Assembly: GCA_963691705.1 (NCBI GenBank) | Contig: OY829545.1 | Span: forward strand, 44,441,475-44,505,474 | Source: Viola odorata | Lineage: Eukaryota; Streptophyta; Magnoliopsida; Malpighiales; Violaceae | Direction of reading: 5' to 3' | DNA: 64,000 nucleotides | In this document: positions 46,964-59,560 of the stretch, piece after piece | Layout: every line of letters begins with the position of its first letter | Numbering within the stretch: the first letter of the stretch is position 1 | The notes under the pieces: generated by a model | The model's input: only the letters and a program-made list of their open reading frames with translations | Database searches by the model: none | Told to the model about the DNA's origin: nothing | Position numbers and translations under genes: made by a program

Positions 46964-48573
46964 TAGGGGTGTAACTGGACCGGTTCGGTCCGGTTTTTGG
47001 GCTAAAACAGAACCGAACTGAAAATTATCGGTTCTGGTTGGGATAGAACCGGACCGGACAAAACATTAACGGTTCGGTTCTAATCTTTTTAGGTCGGATC
47101 AGGTCGGTTCCGGTTCTGACCCGTTTTTTTTTGTTTTTTTTTAAATTTTCCAGCAATAAAAATAGCTACATAATGGGGGAAAAAACGGTTATATATGTGA
47201 TAAATTCAACCCATCAACAATTTTCAGCAATAAAATTAAAAACTCAACCATATTTACCAATTTAAGTAAATAATAGCCTAATATTATCACAATATTATCG
47301 TACTTTTTGTTATATATGGTGCTTTTTGTTTTCAAGTAAAGTTTTTATTTACCAATTTATAAATAACAGCCTAATATTATCATAATATTTTAATATGATA
47401 AATCTTTACATTTTACTATTTTAGTATAAAAAGTGAAAGTGATTAAATATTAATAAGTAATAAGTATTAATATATTGAAATGTAATGAATACGTTGAACA
47501 AATATCTAGTACACGTCAAGAAGTATCGAGTAAGTATAAATATTAAAGTATCAAATACAACTTACGAGCCTAACATATACACATGAAGAATTTTCAAGTA
47601 AAATCGTGCTCCATAGGATGATAAGATTAGATCATTTACATTTAGAGCTTTAAAATTATCATTGAACAATACTATAATTAATTACTTATACTCATGTAAT
47701 GCGTAATACATTAATACAATTTAAATTAAAAGCATAAAACTCTAAACAATAAGTAATTACATTTTTTAATTTTATGACAATTGACATGATTCTCTCTTAC
47801 AACAATATAATTTTTTTTTTATTAAGTAAAATATTGAACAATAAACATATATCCACGATATACCTTGACAACTACATATTAAAATAATGATTAATGGTAA
47901 TATTACTAGTATGTGCCATATTATTAATAATTAATGGTCTTACTTTATACATATTAACTATATAAATGGCTATTACAATTTACAATAATATACTACTTCC
48001 TCATATTAAAATTTTCAATTTCTTACTACGAAAAAAAAAATGTGTCAGTTAATTTTAAGGCCACTCTCAAGATATGGGAGCTAAATTCTGCATTTATCTA
48101 TCATTTTCCTAAATAAAATGTCATTTTTTTATTTAAAATGTCTATATATATTTGAAATATATTTTTTTTAAATGTCTTGATACAATTATAAAATTGGTAG
48201 TTGGATGATTTATTCCCAAATAAAGAAAGTAGCCCCAGCCCAGCCTAGTTAGTGAAGGAAAAAAAGAAAGAAATTTGAGGAGAAGGGGATTCAAACCCCT
48301 TCCCTTTAGAAAGTAAGGCAACAGTTTAACCACTTAAGAAAAGCTGAACTTTAATAGTTGATGTATATATATATATATAAATTTTCAGTTCAAACAGTCC
48401 TACGGTTTGGTTTTATGGGTTTTATATTCGGAGAATCAGACCGAATCAGAAATTTACTGTTCTAGTGGAGTAGAACCGGACCGAACCAGAAAGTTACAAT
48501 TCGAGCCGGTTAGGATCAAAATTTTCCAGTTCCTTTTCGGTTTCTGATTCGGTCCAATTTTTTTACACCACTA
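46964..48573. mobile_element. non-autonomous hAT element, same family as 42697-44481
   Basis: It begins TAGGGGTGTAACTGGACC and ends TTTACACCACTA. The flanking 8-mers are CTAATAGC (46956-46963) and CTAATACC (48574-48581), one mismatch. CGGTTCGGTCCGG motifs lie at the left and ACCGGACCGAACC at the right. It has no transposase. More decayed ends than the intron-9 copy suggest an older insertion. Confidence 0.88.
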
Positions 48574-48581
48574 CTAATACC

Positions 48582-49873
48582 GTCCCCAAACCAAACCTCA
48601 CCTAGGCCCCATATCCCTCACCTCAAACCTCTCTCGTACATGGTGGTAAGATCTAATAAAATGGGAAATATATTTTAAAAAATATAGAAAAAATCTAATA
48701 AAATAAGAAAAAATCTAATAAAATAGGACAAATATTTTTAAAAATCTAATAAAATAGAAAAAATATTTTAAAAAATATATAAAATTAAGAAAAAACTAAT
48801 AAAATAAAAATATTTTTCGTATTTTATTAGTTTTTTCTTAATTCCTATATTTTTTTTTAAAAATATTTTCTGACGTGTAGGACCCGATTGTCAATAAAAT
48901 TTAATAAAATATTAAAATCTAATGGAGTTTTTCTCTATTAATGTTTTTTTTTACTGTTTGAACTATATTGAACTAACGGATAAAATATTTGGGATCGATA
49001 AAAATAGAAAAAATATTTGGGACTGATTAAAATAAAATGACAAATATTTGGGACCGTGAGTGTACTAATCCTTCGAAACTGAGTCTCTGCTGGTACTTTC
49101 TCACCAATGAGTAACAAAATAAAATTTGGATGCCAAGTTATGATAAGGATAAAAAATTAGGGGTAAATTTTATACTTGAAAAAAAGTTTGAATATCAAAT
49201 AGAAATTTTCTCAAATAATTGTTTAAAAAGGAAAAGGAAAAAAAATGGTTAATTCCAAAAATAAATTGTAACAGATACGGATGTTATCGTATGAAGAAAT
49301 TTTGATATGAGAAATTGAGAAGATATGAGAACATAATAACATAATTATTTTTAACTATTTTAGTGTGAAAATAATCTGGGTGTGGAAATAAAAACTCTTA
49401 TAAAAATATTACTATCTATACGTAAAATGTTACGATATGATATCCTAAAGTGGTTGGTAGTTTGACGATTAATCACTACTCTCTTTGGTACTTTTATGAC
49501 CCAAATTTAACAATCATGCCTCTAATTTCTTCCCAATAAATTTACATGTTAAACATAACAAAAATTAAAACAAAAATAAAGGACATCTCATGATATTGAT
49601 TTAGTATTACCCTAATGCCACATCTATATATCTTCGAAATTATGTGGTGATGTGTGTCTTTTATCAATAGAGTTGGTGTATATCTCGTTGATGAGTAATG
49701 ATTTGTACATTGTCAATGGATGTGATCTGATTAAAATGTCGCAGAACGAAAAACTCGACAATCTATATATTTCGTCCCTATATGCTTCAGTAAGCAAAGA
49801 GTTTATGTCTACATCAATCATTTCTTTCTTAGATGGTGGAGTAAAAACTTTGTAATGAAACTATTCTTGCGGT
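48582..49873. other. intergenic AT-rich stretch
   Basis: It contains the hairpin at 48783 and AT-rich repeats. No gene, RNA or protein similarity is seen. Confidence 0.55.
48783..48843. repeat. 24-bp perfect hairpin
   Basis: AATTAAGAAAAAACTAATAA AATA and its inverted copy at 48820-48843 enclose a 13-base loop. The surrounding AT-rich repeats (TCTAATAAAATA) suggest a MITE remnant. Confidence 0.8.
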
Positions 49874-50984
49874 TAGGGGTGTCAAAACGGGTCTGCGGGT
49901 CGGACCCGACCCGGACTCGGCCATACCCGAGATTTTCGGGTCGGGACCGGGACTAAAAACGGGACCAATTTTTGGTCCCGATCCCGGCCCGTATAAAAAG
50001 TCGGGTCCTCTGGTCCAGACCCGAGAAAAATGGACCCAGGAAAAAAATTTCCTTTCAAATCAACAGGTCTTCCATCTTTGAAGAATTTTATTGCCAACTC
50101 CGACTGGGAAAAAAAATAACAAAGCTTTTGTTACTTAAATGATGAAATAAATTTAAAATGATGCTCATCTTTAATAATATAGTGAGATGATCTTTGCCCA
50201 AACATGGAAGATTTTGCTCATTTTCCCTAAAACTATCTCACTTACCAAACTTTCCCTTTTTGCTACAGCAACTTTTCCTCTCAACTCTGAATCTTCGCCG
50301 GGGTTTCCACCGCCAACACCTTTGTCAGCTCATCCACCATAACATCACTAGCTCCATCCAAATAACCATGCCCGCTTCCCTCTCCTAGCCTTCCTGCACT
50401 TTTAACCTCTTCATCCAGTAGATCTAGACGTTTGAAATTGAAATTGAAATTGAAGAAAGGCTTTATTTCCAATTTCAGATCCTTTGTCCCCAGATCTGAG
50501 CTTTTTGCTCTACTTCTCCAATCATCACCTTTATCTCCTTTCACAACTTCAACCTTAATCCATCATCTTCAAACACGGCTTCTAACAACATACATCATCC
50601 CAATCTACTCACCCTCCGTCACACTTCGCCACAGCTACCGACCGACGTCAATCGCCTTTCCCAATTTCCGATCTCCTCACCCTCTCCCTATGCTCGGCCC
50701 CTCCTCTTCACTCTGTACCCCTTCCTACATCAATTCGGTCAATTAAAAATAGATGTGAAGGGTGGAAATGAAATTGAATGGGTATTACGCGTTAGGGTTT
50801 TATTTTTAATTTTGCCGGATCAGACCCAAGACCTGTGAGGTCCGACCCGGCCAGACCTGAGATTTTCGGGTTGGTACCAGACCCGGTCCCAACCCAAAAC
50901 GGGATTAAAAATTAGTTCCAGATCCGGCTCGAAACCTCAGGTCCGGGACGGGTATGCGGGTCTGGTCCCGTTTTGACACCCCTA
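49874..50984. mobile_element. non-autonomous hAT element with possible captured sequence
   Basis: Ends are TAGGGGTGTCAAAACGGGTC and GTTTTGACACCCCTA. The flanking 8-mers CTTGCGGT (49866-49873) and CTTGCAGT (50985-50992) differ at one base. Subterminal GGGTCGGACCCG motifs are dense. The interior 50200-50750 is GC-richer than the rest, with an 87-aa minus-strand ORF (50544-50281) of unknown type, so it may be gene-derived. No transposase is present. Confidence 0.9.
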
Positions 50985-51177
50985 CTTGCAGTTCTCTATC
51001 TTGTTACTTTTATTACATTGTTTTAATTAAGACCTCCATATTAAACACAGACATTTGACAATTGAAATGTCACGTACACGTAGTCTAGTATTACCCTTAA
51101 TCTCAAATTATCGACACATACAAATCGAAACACTTTTCATGGCACGTAGATTTGTTTGAAAGGCCCAAAATCAAATG

Positions 51178-51187
51178 CTATATAAGG
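51178..51187 (+). promoter_or_regulatory. TATA box of the cysteine protease
   Basis: CTATATAAGG lies 70-80 bases before the ATG at 51257, leaving a leader of about 45 bases. Confidence 0.7.
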
Positions 51188-51256
51188 GAAAGGCAAGTCT
51201 ATATCCTTGCAAATTGCTCACTCTCATATCCAAGCTTACATTATTTTCAATTCAAG

Positions 51257-52385
51257 ATGAGAAGAAGTGTTATCATCTTGCTGGCCTTGGCTTCGATAAT
51301 CTTAGGGTGTTGGTCCACTCAATTAACGGCTCGGAGCCTCCATGACGGTTCGATGCGGGCCAGGCATCAGAATTGGATGGTTGATTACGGACGTGTGTAT
51401 AAGGACGCGATCGAGGAAGAGATGAGATACAGCATCTTTAAAGAAAACGTGGGACGTATTCTCTCTTTCAATAAGGATGAGAGTAGGGACCGACTTTACA
51501 AATTGGGAGTGAATGAGTTTGCTGATCTTACAAATGAAGAATTCAAGGCCTCGAGGAATAGATACAAGCCCCATGTCTGCTCTCAACAAACCCAGCCGTT
51601 CAAATATCAGAAGAATGCTGTTGGCTCACCCCCATCTACTATGGATTGGAGGAAGAGAGGTGCTGTCACACCCATCAAGAACCAAGGCCAATGCGGTAAG
51701 TTTTATTCGAATCTAGATTCGACTCTCTACTGGTATTTTTGCCACCAACAAAACACTTAACCAATTAGTAAACAATGTTAAACCACACACAGGTTCTTGC
51801 TGGGCATTCTCGGCAGTGGCAGCCACAGAAGGGCTTGTCAAGATTAAAACCGGTAAACTGATATCCCTTTCCGAACAAGAGATTGTGGACTGCGACACCC
51901 AAGGTGGAGACCAAGGTTGTAGCGGCGGATGGATGGATGGCGCCTTTGAATTCATACAGAAACACGGCTTAACCTCTGAGGCTAACTACCCATACAACGC
52001 ATCTGACGGCACTTGCATCACCAAGAAAGAAAACCAACCGGTAGCCACCATAAAAGGGCACCAAGATGTCCCTGCCAATGATGAAAACGCACTGTTGAAG
52101 GCGGTGACATACCAGCCGGTGGCTGTAGCCATCGATGCTGGAGATTTCCAGTTCCAGTTCTATTCAAGTGGTGTATTTACTGGACCGTGCGGGACAGAAC
52201 TAGACCATGGGGTTGCGGATGTTGGGTATGGAGAGAGCAATGGGACAGAGTATTGGTTGGTCAAGAACTCTTGGGGCACAACATGGGGGGAGAGGATATA
52301 TCAGGATGCAGAGAGGTGTCGCTGCAAAGACTGGCCTCTGTGGAATTGCAATGAAGGCATCTTATCCTACAGACTAATTAATTAA
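51257..52385 (+). CDS. papain-like cysteine protease (C1A, SAG12/SAG39-type), C-terminal frameshift
   Basis: Exons are 51257-51695 and 51793-52385, with a 97-bp phase-1 intron. ATG 51257 gives a signal peptide ([20 protein letters not shown]); upstream in-frame codons have no ATG. The I29 propeptide ([12 protein letters not shown]... [11 protein letters not shown]) precedes the mature start near [11 protein letters not shown]. Gln and Cys (NQGQCGSCWAF), His ([12 protein letters not shown]) and Asn ([11 protein letters not shown]) are all present. At about 52291-52295 two bases appear lost, so the last 31 residues are out of frame; the expected end (GYIRMQRG... [11 protein letters not shown]) is readable in another frame to TAA 52375. 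It degrades protein in vacuole or apoplast, typically in senescence. It may be a pseudogene. Confidence 0.85.
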
Positions 52386-52819
52386 ATCATTATGTAATTA
52401 AAGCTTATATATATTTAGAATGCGCCTATACAACGTGCATTGCTTTCTAAAATTCTGAAGTATGTATACATCATGCACCTTTCATTGGTTTCAAATATGT
52501 GCATAAAATCCAACCTAATCAAGAAACTTAGACGGCTAAAACTCGTACATCGTACGGACAACCTTAACGAAACAACCAAGAAGTTTATCAGGTTACTTTC
52601 ATGATCCTACCTGATCAATTCATTCATTTCCTTTCTTTAACTATCCAAACAGAATGCAAAATTCAGCACCTTCATTCATATGTTTGCAAGTACAATCAAC
52701 AGAGGAGAGTTATTATTCCTAATGTTGTATTCAAATATGTGCATGAAATAGTTCCTTTAATTGTATAAAAATGAAGAATGGTGAGACAAAGAATTGGGTT
52801 AAGTCATTGCCGGATTCAG
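52386..52819. other. convergent intergenic region
   Basis: It lies between the 3' ends of the cysteine protease (+) and the hydrolase (-). No other feature is seen. Confidence 0.6.
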
Positions 52820-54927
52820 TTAAGAATGCTTGCAACAAGTGAGCACACAGTCATCCAAAAACTGATTGAGTTGAGTTGTATACAGTTTTGGGTCATTTCT
52901 GAAATGATCTACGTGAGGGGTGGAGACAAAGTTGCAAGCCCTGACCTCATGCCCAGCCCTTCGCTGCTCCTCAATAAATGATTCAACGGATCCTGCAGGA
53001 ATGACTCTATCGGCAGAGCTATAGATATATAGCTGCGGACAACTTGGTTGCCCGGACAATAATAAGCTTAGCACATCCGATAGCCTCCTGTAACATGATA
53101 ATAAAGCATTAACTAAACTTCCATGTTTTGAGAGTCAGTTAATGAGGATGGTGATAGTGATAGCATTATTAAGTGCTGGCGTATTTTTTTACTGGCAGGA
53201 TAGAGAAGATTACCTATTCACTGTAGGCAGGTTCAAAACTACCCCAAAGAACTTCTCCAGAATCATCAATAACGCAGCTTCGGTTGGCGCAGGCTTGGGT
53301 TCCACGAATGTTTTGCCACCAACTACTACCTCCATATCTGACTCATTTGACCTTATTTGCACCTTTGCAGCAACACTATTCTTCTTAAGAAAAGCTGCTG
53401 AGAAACCTGAAGCCCACACCTGAACAGTGAAAGACATGGAATGATGACATAAAATTCAAAGAAAAAAAGAAAACGAGCAGGGATAATGAAGAACTTGAAT
53501 ATATACCAAAGTCATCTAGGTATGCCACCTGCTGGCTAGCACTTGAAAAATAATACGAATAAGCAGAATGATATTTTGTCCATTAAAGTGGACAACTTCG
53601 TAGAAATAAGAAGTCTGATGTTAAAAAACTGTACCCCAATCCCTCTCAGCATGATTACCAAGAACAGTTAATTCAATTATAACAACTGCCAATTGTTTCA
53701 CAATGTAATATTGATTATCATCAAGGGGGAAATGCATTGCTTATCTAAAGCGCGAAAAAAACAGGGTTTTCCAAGATTAGTGAGTAATGCAAAAAGCTAA
53801 GCGATAAAGAGATGAGGCATCAAGCAACCAAATGGAATACAGAAGAACAGTAATGCAAAAAGCTAACCCATAAAGAGAGACATGTCAAATTCCAACCCAA
53901 TATTAAAGCATCTCATGATAATAATCAGGCCAACAACACATGTGGCAGAACTACAAGTGATATTTACCTGAGGGTCAGGAGCCGCGACAGGGGCTGAATC
54001 CACTATGCAACCCTTAATCCTTCCCATTAAAGAAGGATCCTGCTTCTGAAACTTCTCCAGTATAACCCCATACCTGCAGTACAGTGACCAAAACTTAGAA
54101 TGCGGAGCAAATCATCTGATGTAGAACTTCCAACAGGAATAACAACATGCCAGGAAGTTTGTGGAGAAGAGAACTTACGTTAACCATCCAGTATTACTAA
54201 AAGTATGGAAGATCATGTTCTTCCCATGCTCCTCTTCCAACCAATCAGCCAGGTGGTTGACAAGCAAGCCAATGTCCTCCTCTGCTTTCCCACCAACTTG
54301 ATAACTAAGAATCTCAGACATTGGAAAAGTAAAAGTAATGACATGAAATCCCCTTGAAGTATACCACTCTGCGTACTTCTTAAGATGTTTCTGCTTTGAT
54401 CCCAACCATCCTAGCAAAACAACCACAGTCCTAGACTTGGCAGAGGAACAATCAGAAGACCCATAAACATCAACAGTATTTGGCTCTGGCAAATGCCATC
54501 TGTACAATACATCAGGATGTGATGTAGGAACCGTACTGCTTGTGAATTCAATTGGTTTTGGCCCTTTGCCCAACTCTGCAGACTGATACAAGTTAAAAAG
54601 GAAAGAGGATGACGCGACCGAAGAACCCAATCTACTAGGAGCAAAATAGTTGCCCACATTTGGAACTGGGAAGCTAACCGCAGGCACAGGAATACGAATT
54701 CTAGTTACAAAAGACAAGTTAGCAAGCTTAGAAGTCGATATGTGAGAAACCCATGAAAAGTATGGATCTTGAACTGAACTGGAACACGAAGAATGGGATT
54801 GTCCGGGGCAGTAACCCTGGTCAGATGATATAAAAGATTGAAGCTTTTCAGAAAAATCAGCGGAAACAGAAGCTACAGCAACAGCAGCAGCCGCGACTAC
54901 TGGACGGATTCCAGACAAGGAACCCAT
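52820..54927 (-). CDS. TMEM53/DUF829-type alpha/beta-hydrolase
   Basis: Four exons on the minus strand: 54927-54179, 54073-53968, 53419-53214 and 53087-52820. All have GT-AG borders and the frame stays open (about 443 aa). The start is ATG 54927 (MGSLSGIRPVVAAAAVAVAS), with a serine-rich N-terminal region. The core begins TVVVLLGWLGSKQKHLKKYA. The likely nucleophile region is FHTFSNTGW, the acid YSSADRVIP and the base HVDHFRNDPKLY. This pattern is that of the eukaryotic TMEM53 family, whose animal members sit in the nuclear envelope; plant function is largely unknown. No lesion is visible. It is the one apparently intact host gene in the window. Confidence 0.92.
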
Positions 54928-55590
54928 ATCGGAAACAGAAGAACACTATTGCTCATAAGAAATCCAACAATTGTTTATGATATATGCCAAGGAGAATGCC
55001 AAAACAAAATAAATGTGGAGCAAAACAACGACGGGCACAAGAGAGGAGCAATTGAACGATGACCACCTCTTGAAAGAAACAAAGACAAACCTGGATGAGT
55101 TGTTCAGATTATGAATTCAAAATACATATTTTGATTCGAGAAGAGGACGTTGAAGAATCTGAGAAACGAATATACCTTATTCTTGTTGGAGAATGGAGGG
55201 AATGGGGGGTTTATTGGAATCGGACTGTCATTTTCATCAAATGACAGCCCGATCCTTGGGAAACGACAGATGACAGACGAAGTTTTCTCTCCTTGGCGTG
55301 GTGGGACTGGGACGGGTCAAAAAAGTTGGGTTCTTCACCGAACGCGTCTCTCCCCTCCTCTCCTCTGCGGCGCGCTGGCTGCGTATGGGAATGAGTTCAA
55401 CGTGTTAATTAGTAGTAAACACGAGACATCTACTGACTTAATTAAGGTGGGACAACAAATTAATTAATCAAAGGAACAGCGTGGCCATAACTGAAACTCA
55501 AACCGTGCATCCCTCCCAGATAAGAAGGAACCAATAGAGGCCTAACACGTGTCGTAGGAGCTAGAAAAATAAAAATAAAAGTATTTAATT
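54928..55590. other. 5' flank of the hydrolase gene
   Basis: This is the leader and promoter region of the minus-strand gene. ACACGTG-like CACGTGT occurs near 55545. No TATA box stands out. No other gene is seen. Confidence 0.5.
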
Positions 55591-55599
55591 AATTAATTA

Positions 55600-55917
55600 C
55601 CGCTTCTTGGGGATCTTTTTTTCCAGGTGATGATGTCGACGAGATAAGGAGAATTGGGATTGGATTGGGATGTGGGAATTGGAGGAACGCAGAGAGATCG
55701 ATGGTGAAAATTGAAAAGGAAGAACCAGAAGAAGTAAGGTTGGTTGACTGGTTGTAAAATTGGCCAAAGAGGTTTACTTTTATTGACTCCGTTATGTTTG
55801 TATTTACAAAATCCTAAATTGATATAATAAAAAATACAAATTATTAATGAAACATGATCACAACATAACCTGCAAGATATTATTTCTAAGTTTGAATAAT
55901 TTTGGTCAAATTTTCCT
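55600..55917 (-). repeat. probable LTR of the Copia remnant
   Basis: It directly follows the end of Copia RNase H. On the minus strand a purine-rich AAATGGGG is followed by TTGGAGGAAAATTTGACC. The outer end was not resolved. Confidence 0.45.
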
Positions 55918-55929
55918 CCAATACCCCAT

Positions 55930-56615
55930 TTAAGTTGGAGCATGAAGATTTGAAATGTCCAACTTGCGTAGTAATTCATGAAAGCGATCATTGTTGAGAA
56001 CCTTTGTAAAGATATCAACAAGCCGATTTTGAGAGGAAACAAATTGGGTCGCAAGAGTTTGTGTCTGGATATGTTGTCGGATGAAATGACAATCTATTTC
56101 AATGTGCTTAGTACGCTCATGAAAGACTGGGTTAGCTGCAATATGGATGGCAGCACAGTTGTCACAAAGCAAAGGGACTGGTCCCTTGTGTTGAATCCCA
56201 AAATCTTGTAGTAATCTGAGTAGCCATATAATTTCACAAGTGATATTGACCATAGCACGATATTCCGCTTCAGCGAAAGAACGAGACACAACGGTTTGCT
56301 TCTTCGACCGCCATGAAATTGGTGAGGATCCAAGAAAGACAAGGTATCCGGTGGTGGACTTTCGTGTGGTTGGACATCCTGCCCAATCTGCATCAATAAG
56401 CTTTTAGCTCAAGCGTGCCAGTTGAGGGAAGCAAGATACCTTGTCTAGGAGTGCCCTTAATGTATCGCAAGATCCTATATACAACATCAAGATGTGGTTG
56501 TAGAAGAGAATGCATAAATTGACTGAGTATAAGTACTGCGTAACAAATATTCGGGCGAGTGATAGTAAGATATAACAAACGACCGACTAGTCGACGATAA
56601 TATTCCGGATCAGCA
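55930..56615 (-). pseudogene. Copia pol C-terminus (RT end and RNase H)
   Basis: Pieces read DPEYYRRLVGRLLYLTITRP, LRYIKGTPRQGILLPSTG (to 56393) and then, in another frame, [40 protein letters not shown] and [18 protein letters not shown] sequence. This is the standard end of a Copia polyprotein. A frameshift near 56395 and the missing upstream pol show it is a fragment. Confidence 0.9.
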
Positions 56616-56621
56616 CACGAC

Positions 56622-56990
56622 ACAAGCCTATGAAGTACAAACCGATGCCTCCGACTTTGCACTATACCCAACTGCCAATTGCTTACGAAAGTAGGAAGTT
56701 GAACGAAACAGAGAAGAGATATACAATTCAAGAGAAGGAATTGTTGGAAATTATTTATTGCGTCACTAAATTGCGTCATTACTTGTTGGGTTCTCAGTTT
56801 GTTGTGAAGACTGACAATAAGGCGACTAGTCTCTTCCTCACGCAGCCCAAATTGACTGCCAAATAAGCGAGATGGCAGGAAGTTTTAGCAGAATTCGACC
56901 TTCGGTTTGAACATAGAGCGGGAAGTACCAACCAAGCAGCAGATGCATTGAGTTGTAGGAGTGATTTAGCTTCAATGGGTATTGATGGGT
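56622..56990 (+). pseudogene. chromovirus-type Gypsy RNase H fragment
   Basis: It reads YEVQTDASDFAL, a small deletion, PIAYESRKLNETEKRY, KELLEIIYCVTKLRHYLLGS, FVVKTDN and, after a TAA, RWQEVLAEFDLRFEHRAGST ending in AADALS. This is the Ty3/Gypsy RNase H, adjacent to and opposite the Copia remnant. The integrase of what is probably the same element resumes at 62128. Confidence 0.88.
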
Positions 56991-57606
56991 GCCGAATCCG
57001 TAAAAAATAAAGTAATACAATTCACTATGCAATAATCAATTTAGACTGTAGCAAGTGGCAAAAAGATCGTTCCATAGAGATTTTAGGACAATTCTAACTT
57101 CTTAAAATGACCAATTTCGGGCAATGGTTAATACCAATAATTGGGGGGTGGTTTGTTTGCAATTAACTACTAAAACAAAAGAAACGAAAATAGTAAGCCA
57201 AAGATGATGTTTTAAACTCAGTTGATGGAGAATTCCCACTGAATTCTCATTTCAGACAATGATTCATACAAATTGATCATTGATGCAATTATTTTCAAAA
57301 CCAAAATTCATAGGAATGCTATAGAAACCAGTTTTCACTTAGATTTCCTACTCTTCTCCTACTCAAGATTCCTAAAGAGACACTCTATTAAGAACCCCTA
57401 ATCTCCTTAATAACCCTAAGAGACACTCTATAGGATTCAATCAAGTGATTGATAAAAATGCAGGGAGAGACATTTCCCAGGTATGAGAGAGTCAACTCTA
57501 CTCCTATAAACTAGATTCTATTTTTTTTCCAATTAACCCGCAAGCTAATTAGTCGCCTTCAGATTCCTATCAACAATGTAGACTCCAAAATTTCTAGGAA
57601 AGACTG
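56991..57606. repeat. non-coding dispersed repeat, left part
   Basis: AT-rich sequence that separates the RNase H and integrase parts of the chromovirus. Bases 57255-57390 resemble 20930-21110. Its other part is 61361-62115. The class is not determined. Confidence 0.5.
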
Positions 57607-58497
57607 TGTCGCGCCCCGAAAATTAAAAATTCGCGAGTGTGCAACGAAATTTGAGACCTTCAGATGCTTGGCGTAAAAGGGACGCCTAGCAGCATGCAAT
57701 GAAGTCGCCACCCTAATTTGGTTGCTAGGCTTAGGGAACCCTAATCGTCATGGCATAGGAAATATAATAAGTAAAAAACTAAAGGCACAAAAAGGGGTCT
57801 GGACTCCAGACAAAGCTTCGGGGTCGTATTATGGTCTCGGGAAGGTGTTAGGCACCCGAGTCACATCCGAAAACGGTTACCGGTTGATGAGAGAGGTGTT
57901 TAAAAAGGTGCTTGAAAAATGCATTTTTGAAAAAGGGGGCCCTTAGAGGAATCGTCACTTTAGCCTTTTTTACAATCGGGACCGTTCAGGAATAATAAAA
58001 AGATCTTTCGGACGGGGTTACCGTTTATCAAGATCGATCGATTATTCTTGACCGTAACGTGATGGGACTGAATTTTCCGTAAGGCTGAATGAACGCCCTC
58101 TTTTTTCATCATCGGGCCATGCATGATTAACCTAATTACTACGTGATTCTAACATGGATTGCTAACAGAGTACCAATTTAAATGATAGGTTTTTGAAGTG
58201 AAAAAAAACTGAAGTGGGATCGAAAGTCCCCATGTACATGCAGTCAATACAAGCAAGAATTTGAAATCAGATGAACATAGTATTTTAAGCACGTCTTTAA
58301 ACACGTTGTTCATGTGGGTTGATTTTAATTCTAGCAGTTCTATATATCATGCATACAGTTGATATTTGCAGAAAGCATCGAATAAATAAAAAGGACTTGT
58401 GAGGCGTACTTTTCGAGCGAAGCTTGAAATTAACCTACAAAACGAGAGTGTTAGTGATAGCTTGAGAGATAACTGAGCAATGAAAATTTTAAATGAC

Positions 58498-58975
58498 AAT
58501 TGATTGCACACGTAAAATGATGGATTGTACGCATACGAGAATTAAATGCTGAGCTTGATGAGTGCATGAAAATAAATGACGACAATTGATTGCATGCGAG
58601 AAATGATGAATTTTACGCATACGAAAATGAAATACTGAGTTGATTGCGTGCGAAAAATGATTGATTTTAAGCACATGAGAATTTAAATGCTGTGTTGATT
58701 GCATGCGAAAAATGATTGATTTTACGCATACGAGAATTTAAATGCTAGGTTGATTGCATGCGAAAAATGATTGATTTTACGCATACGAGAATTTAAATGC
58801 TGGGTTGATTGTATGCGAAAAATGATGGATTTTACGCATACGAAAATGAAATGCTGTTTTGATTTGCATGCGAAAAATGATGGATTTTACGCATACGAGA
58901 ATTTAAGTGCTAGGTTGATTGCATGCGAAAAATGATTGATTTTACGCATACGGGAATTTAAATGCTGTTTTGATA
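58498..58975. repeat. about nine tandem units of roughly 55-60 bp in the solo LTR
   Basis: Units contain GATTGCATGCGAAAAATGAT and ATTTTACGCATACGAGAATT followed by AAATGCT, with small changes. GCATGC and GCATACG recur. Confidence 0.88.
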
Positions 58976-59113
58976 AGTGCAGAAAAATTAAATGCTATTG
59001 GCGATTTACAGGGAAGAAGAAAAAAAAAGTTTAATGATTTGCAGAAAATAAAACAGATTGATAATGTAGAGAATGGACAGTTAGATATTTGCGGAAAATA
59101 AACAGTTGATATT

Positions 59114-59560
59114 GCGACCGACCATGTAGGCGGTATTGAATTTAAATTGCTGAAAGTAAATTGCTGAAATTTAAAGTGCGGAAAAGTAAAGTGCGGAAAA
59201 TTAAAGTGCGGAAAAGTAAACAGTTGATAATTTGCGGAAGGATTTCCAGCAGTTTTGCGAAAAAGTAAAGCAGTTGAATATTTACGAGAATTAAAATGCG
59301 ACCGACCATATAGGCGGTATTGAATTTAAATTGCTGAAAAGTAAATTGCTGAAATTTAAAGTGCAGAAAAGTAAAATACGGAAAAGTAAACAGTTGATAA
59401 TTTGCGGAAGGATTTCCAGCAGTTTTGCGAAAAAGTAAAGCAGTTGAATATTTACGAGAATTAAAATGCGACCGACCATGTAGGCGGTATTGAATTTAAA
59501 TTGCTGAAAGTAAATTGCTGAAATTTAAAGTGCGAATAATTAAACAGTTGATATTTACAG
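59114..59560. repeat. long tandem units (about 170-184 bp) in the solo LTR
   Basis: GCGACCGACCATGTAGGCGG-type starts occur at 59114, 59298 and 59468. Inside each, AAAGTGCGGAAAAGTAAA sub-repeats occur. Confidence 0.85.

Noticed and set aside
49624..49855. Small overlapping ORFs of 65 and 67 aa
   Set aside because: Opposite strands of the same AT-rich stretch, with no signal, domain or splice support.
58498..58975. CRISPR-like array
   Set aside because: The repeats run head to tail with no unique spacers, inside a plant LTR.
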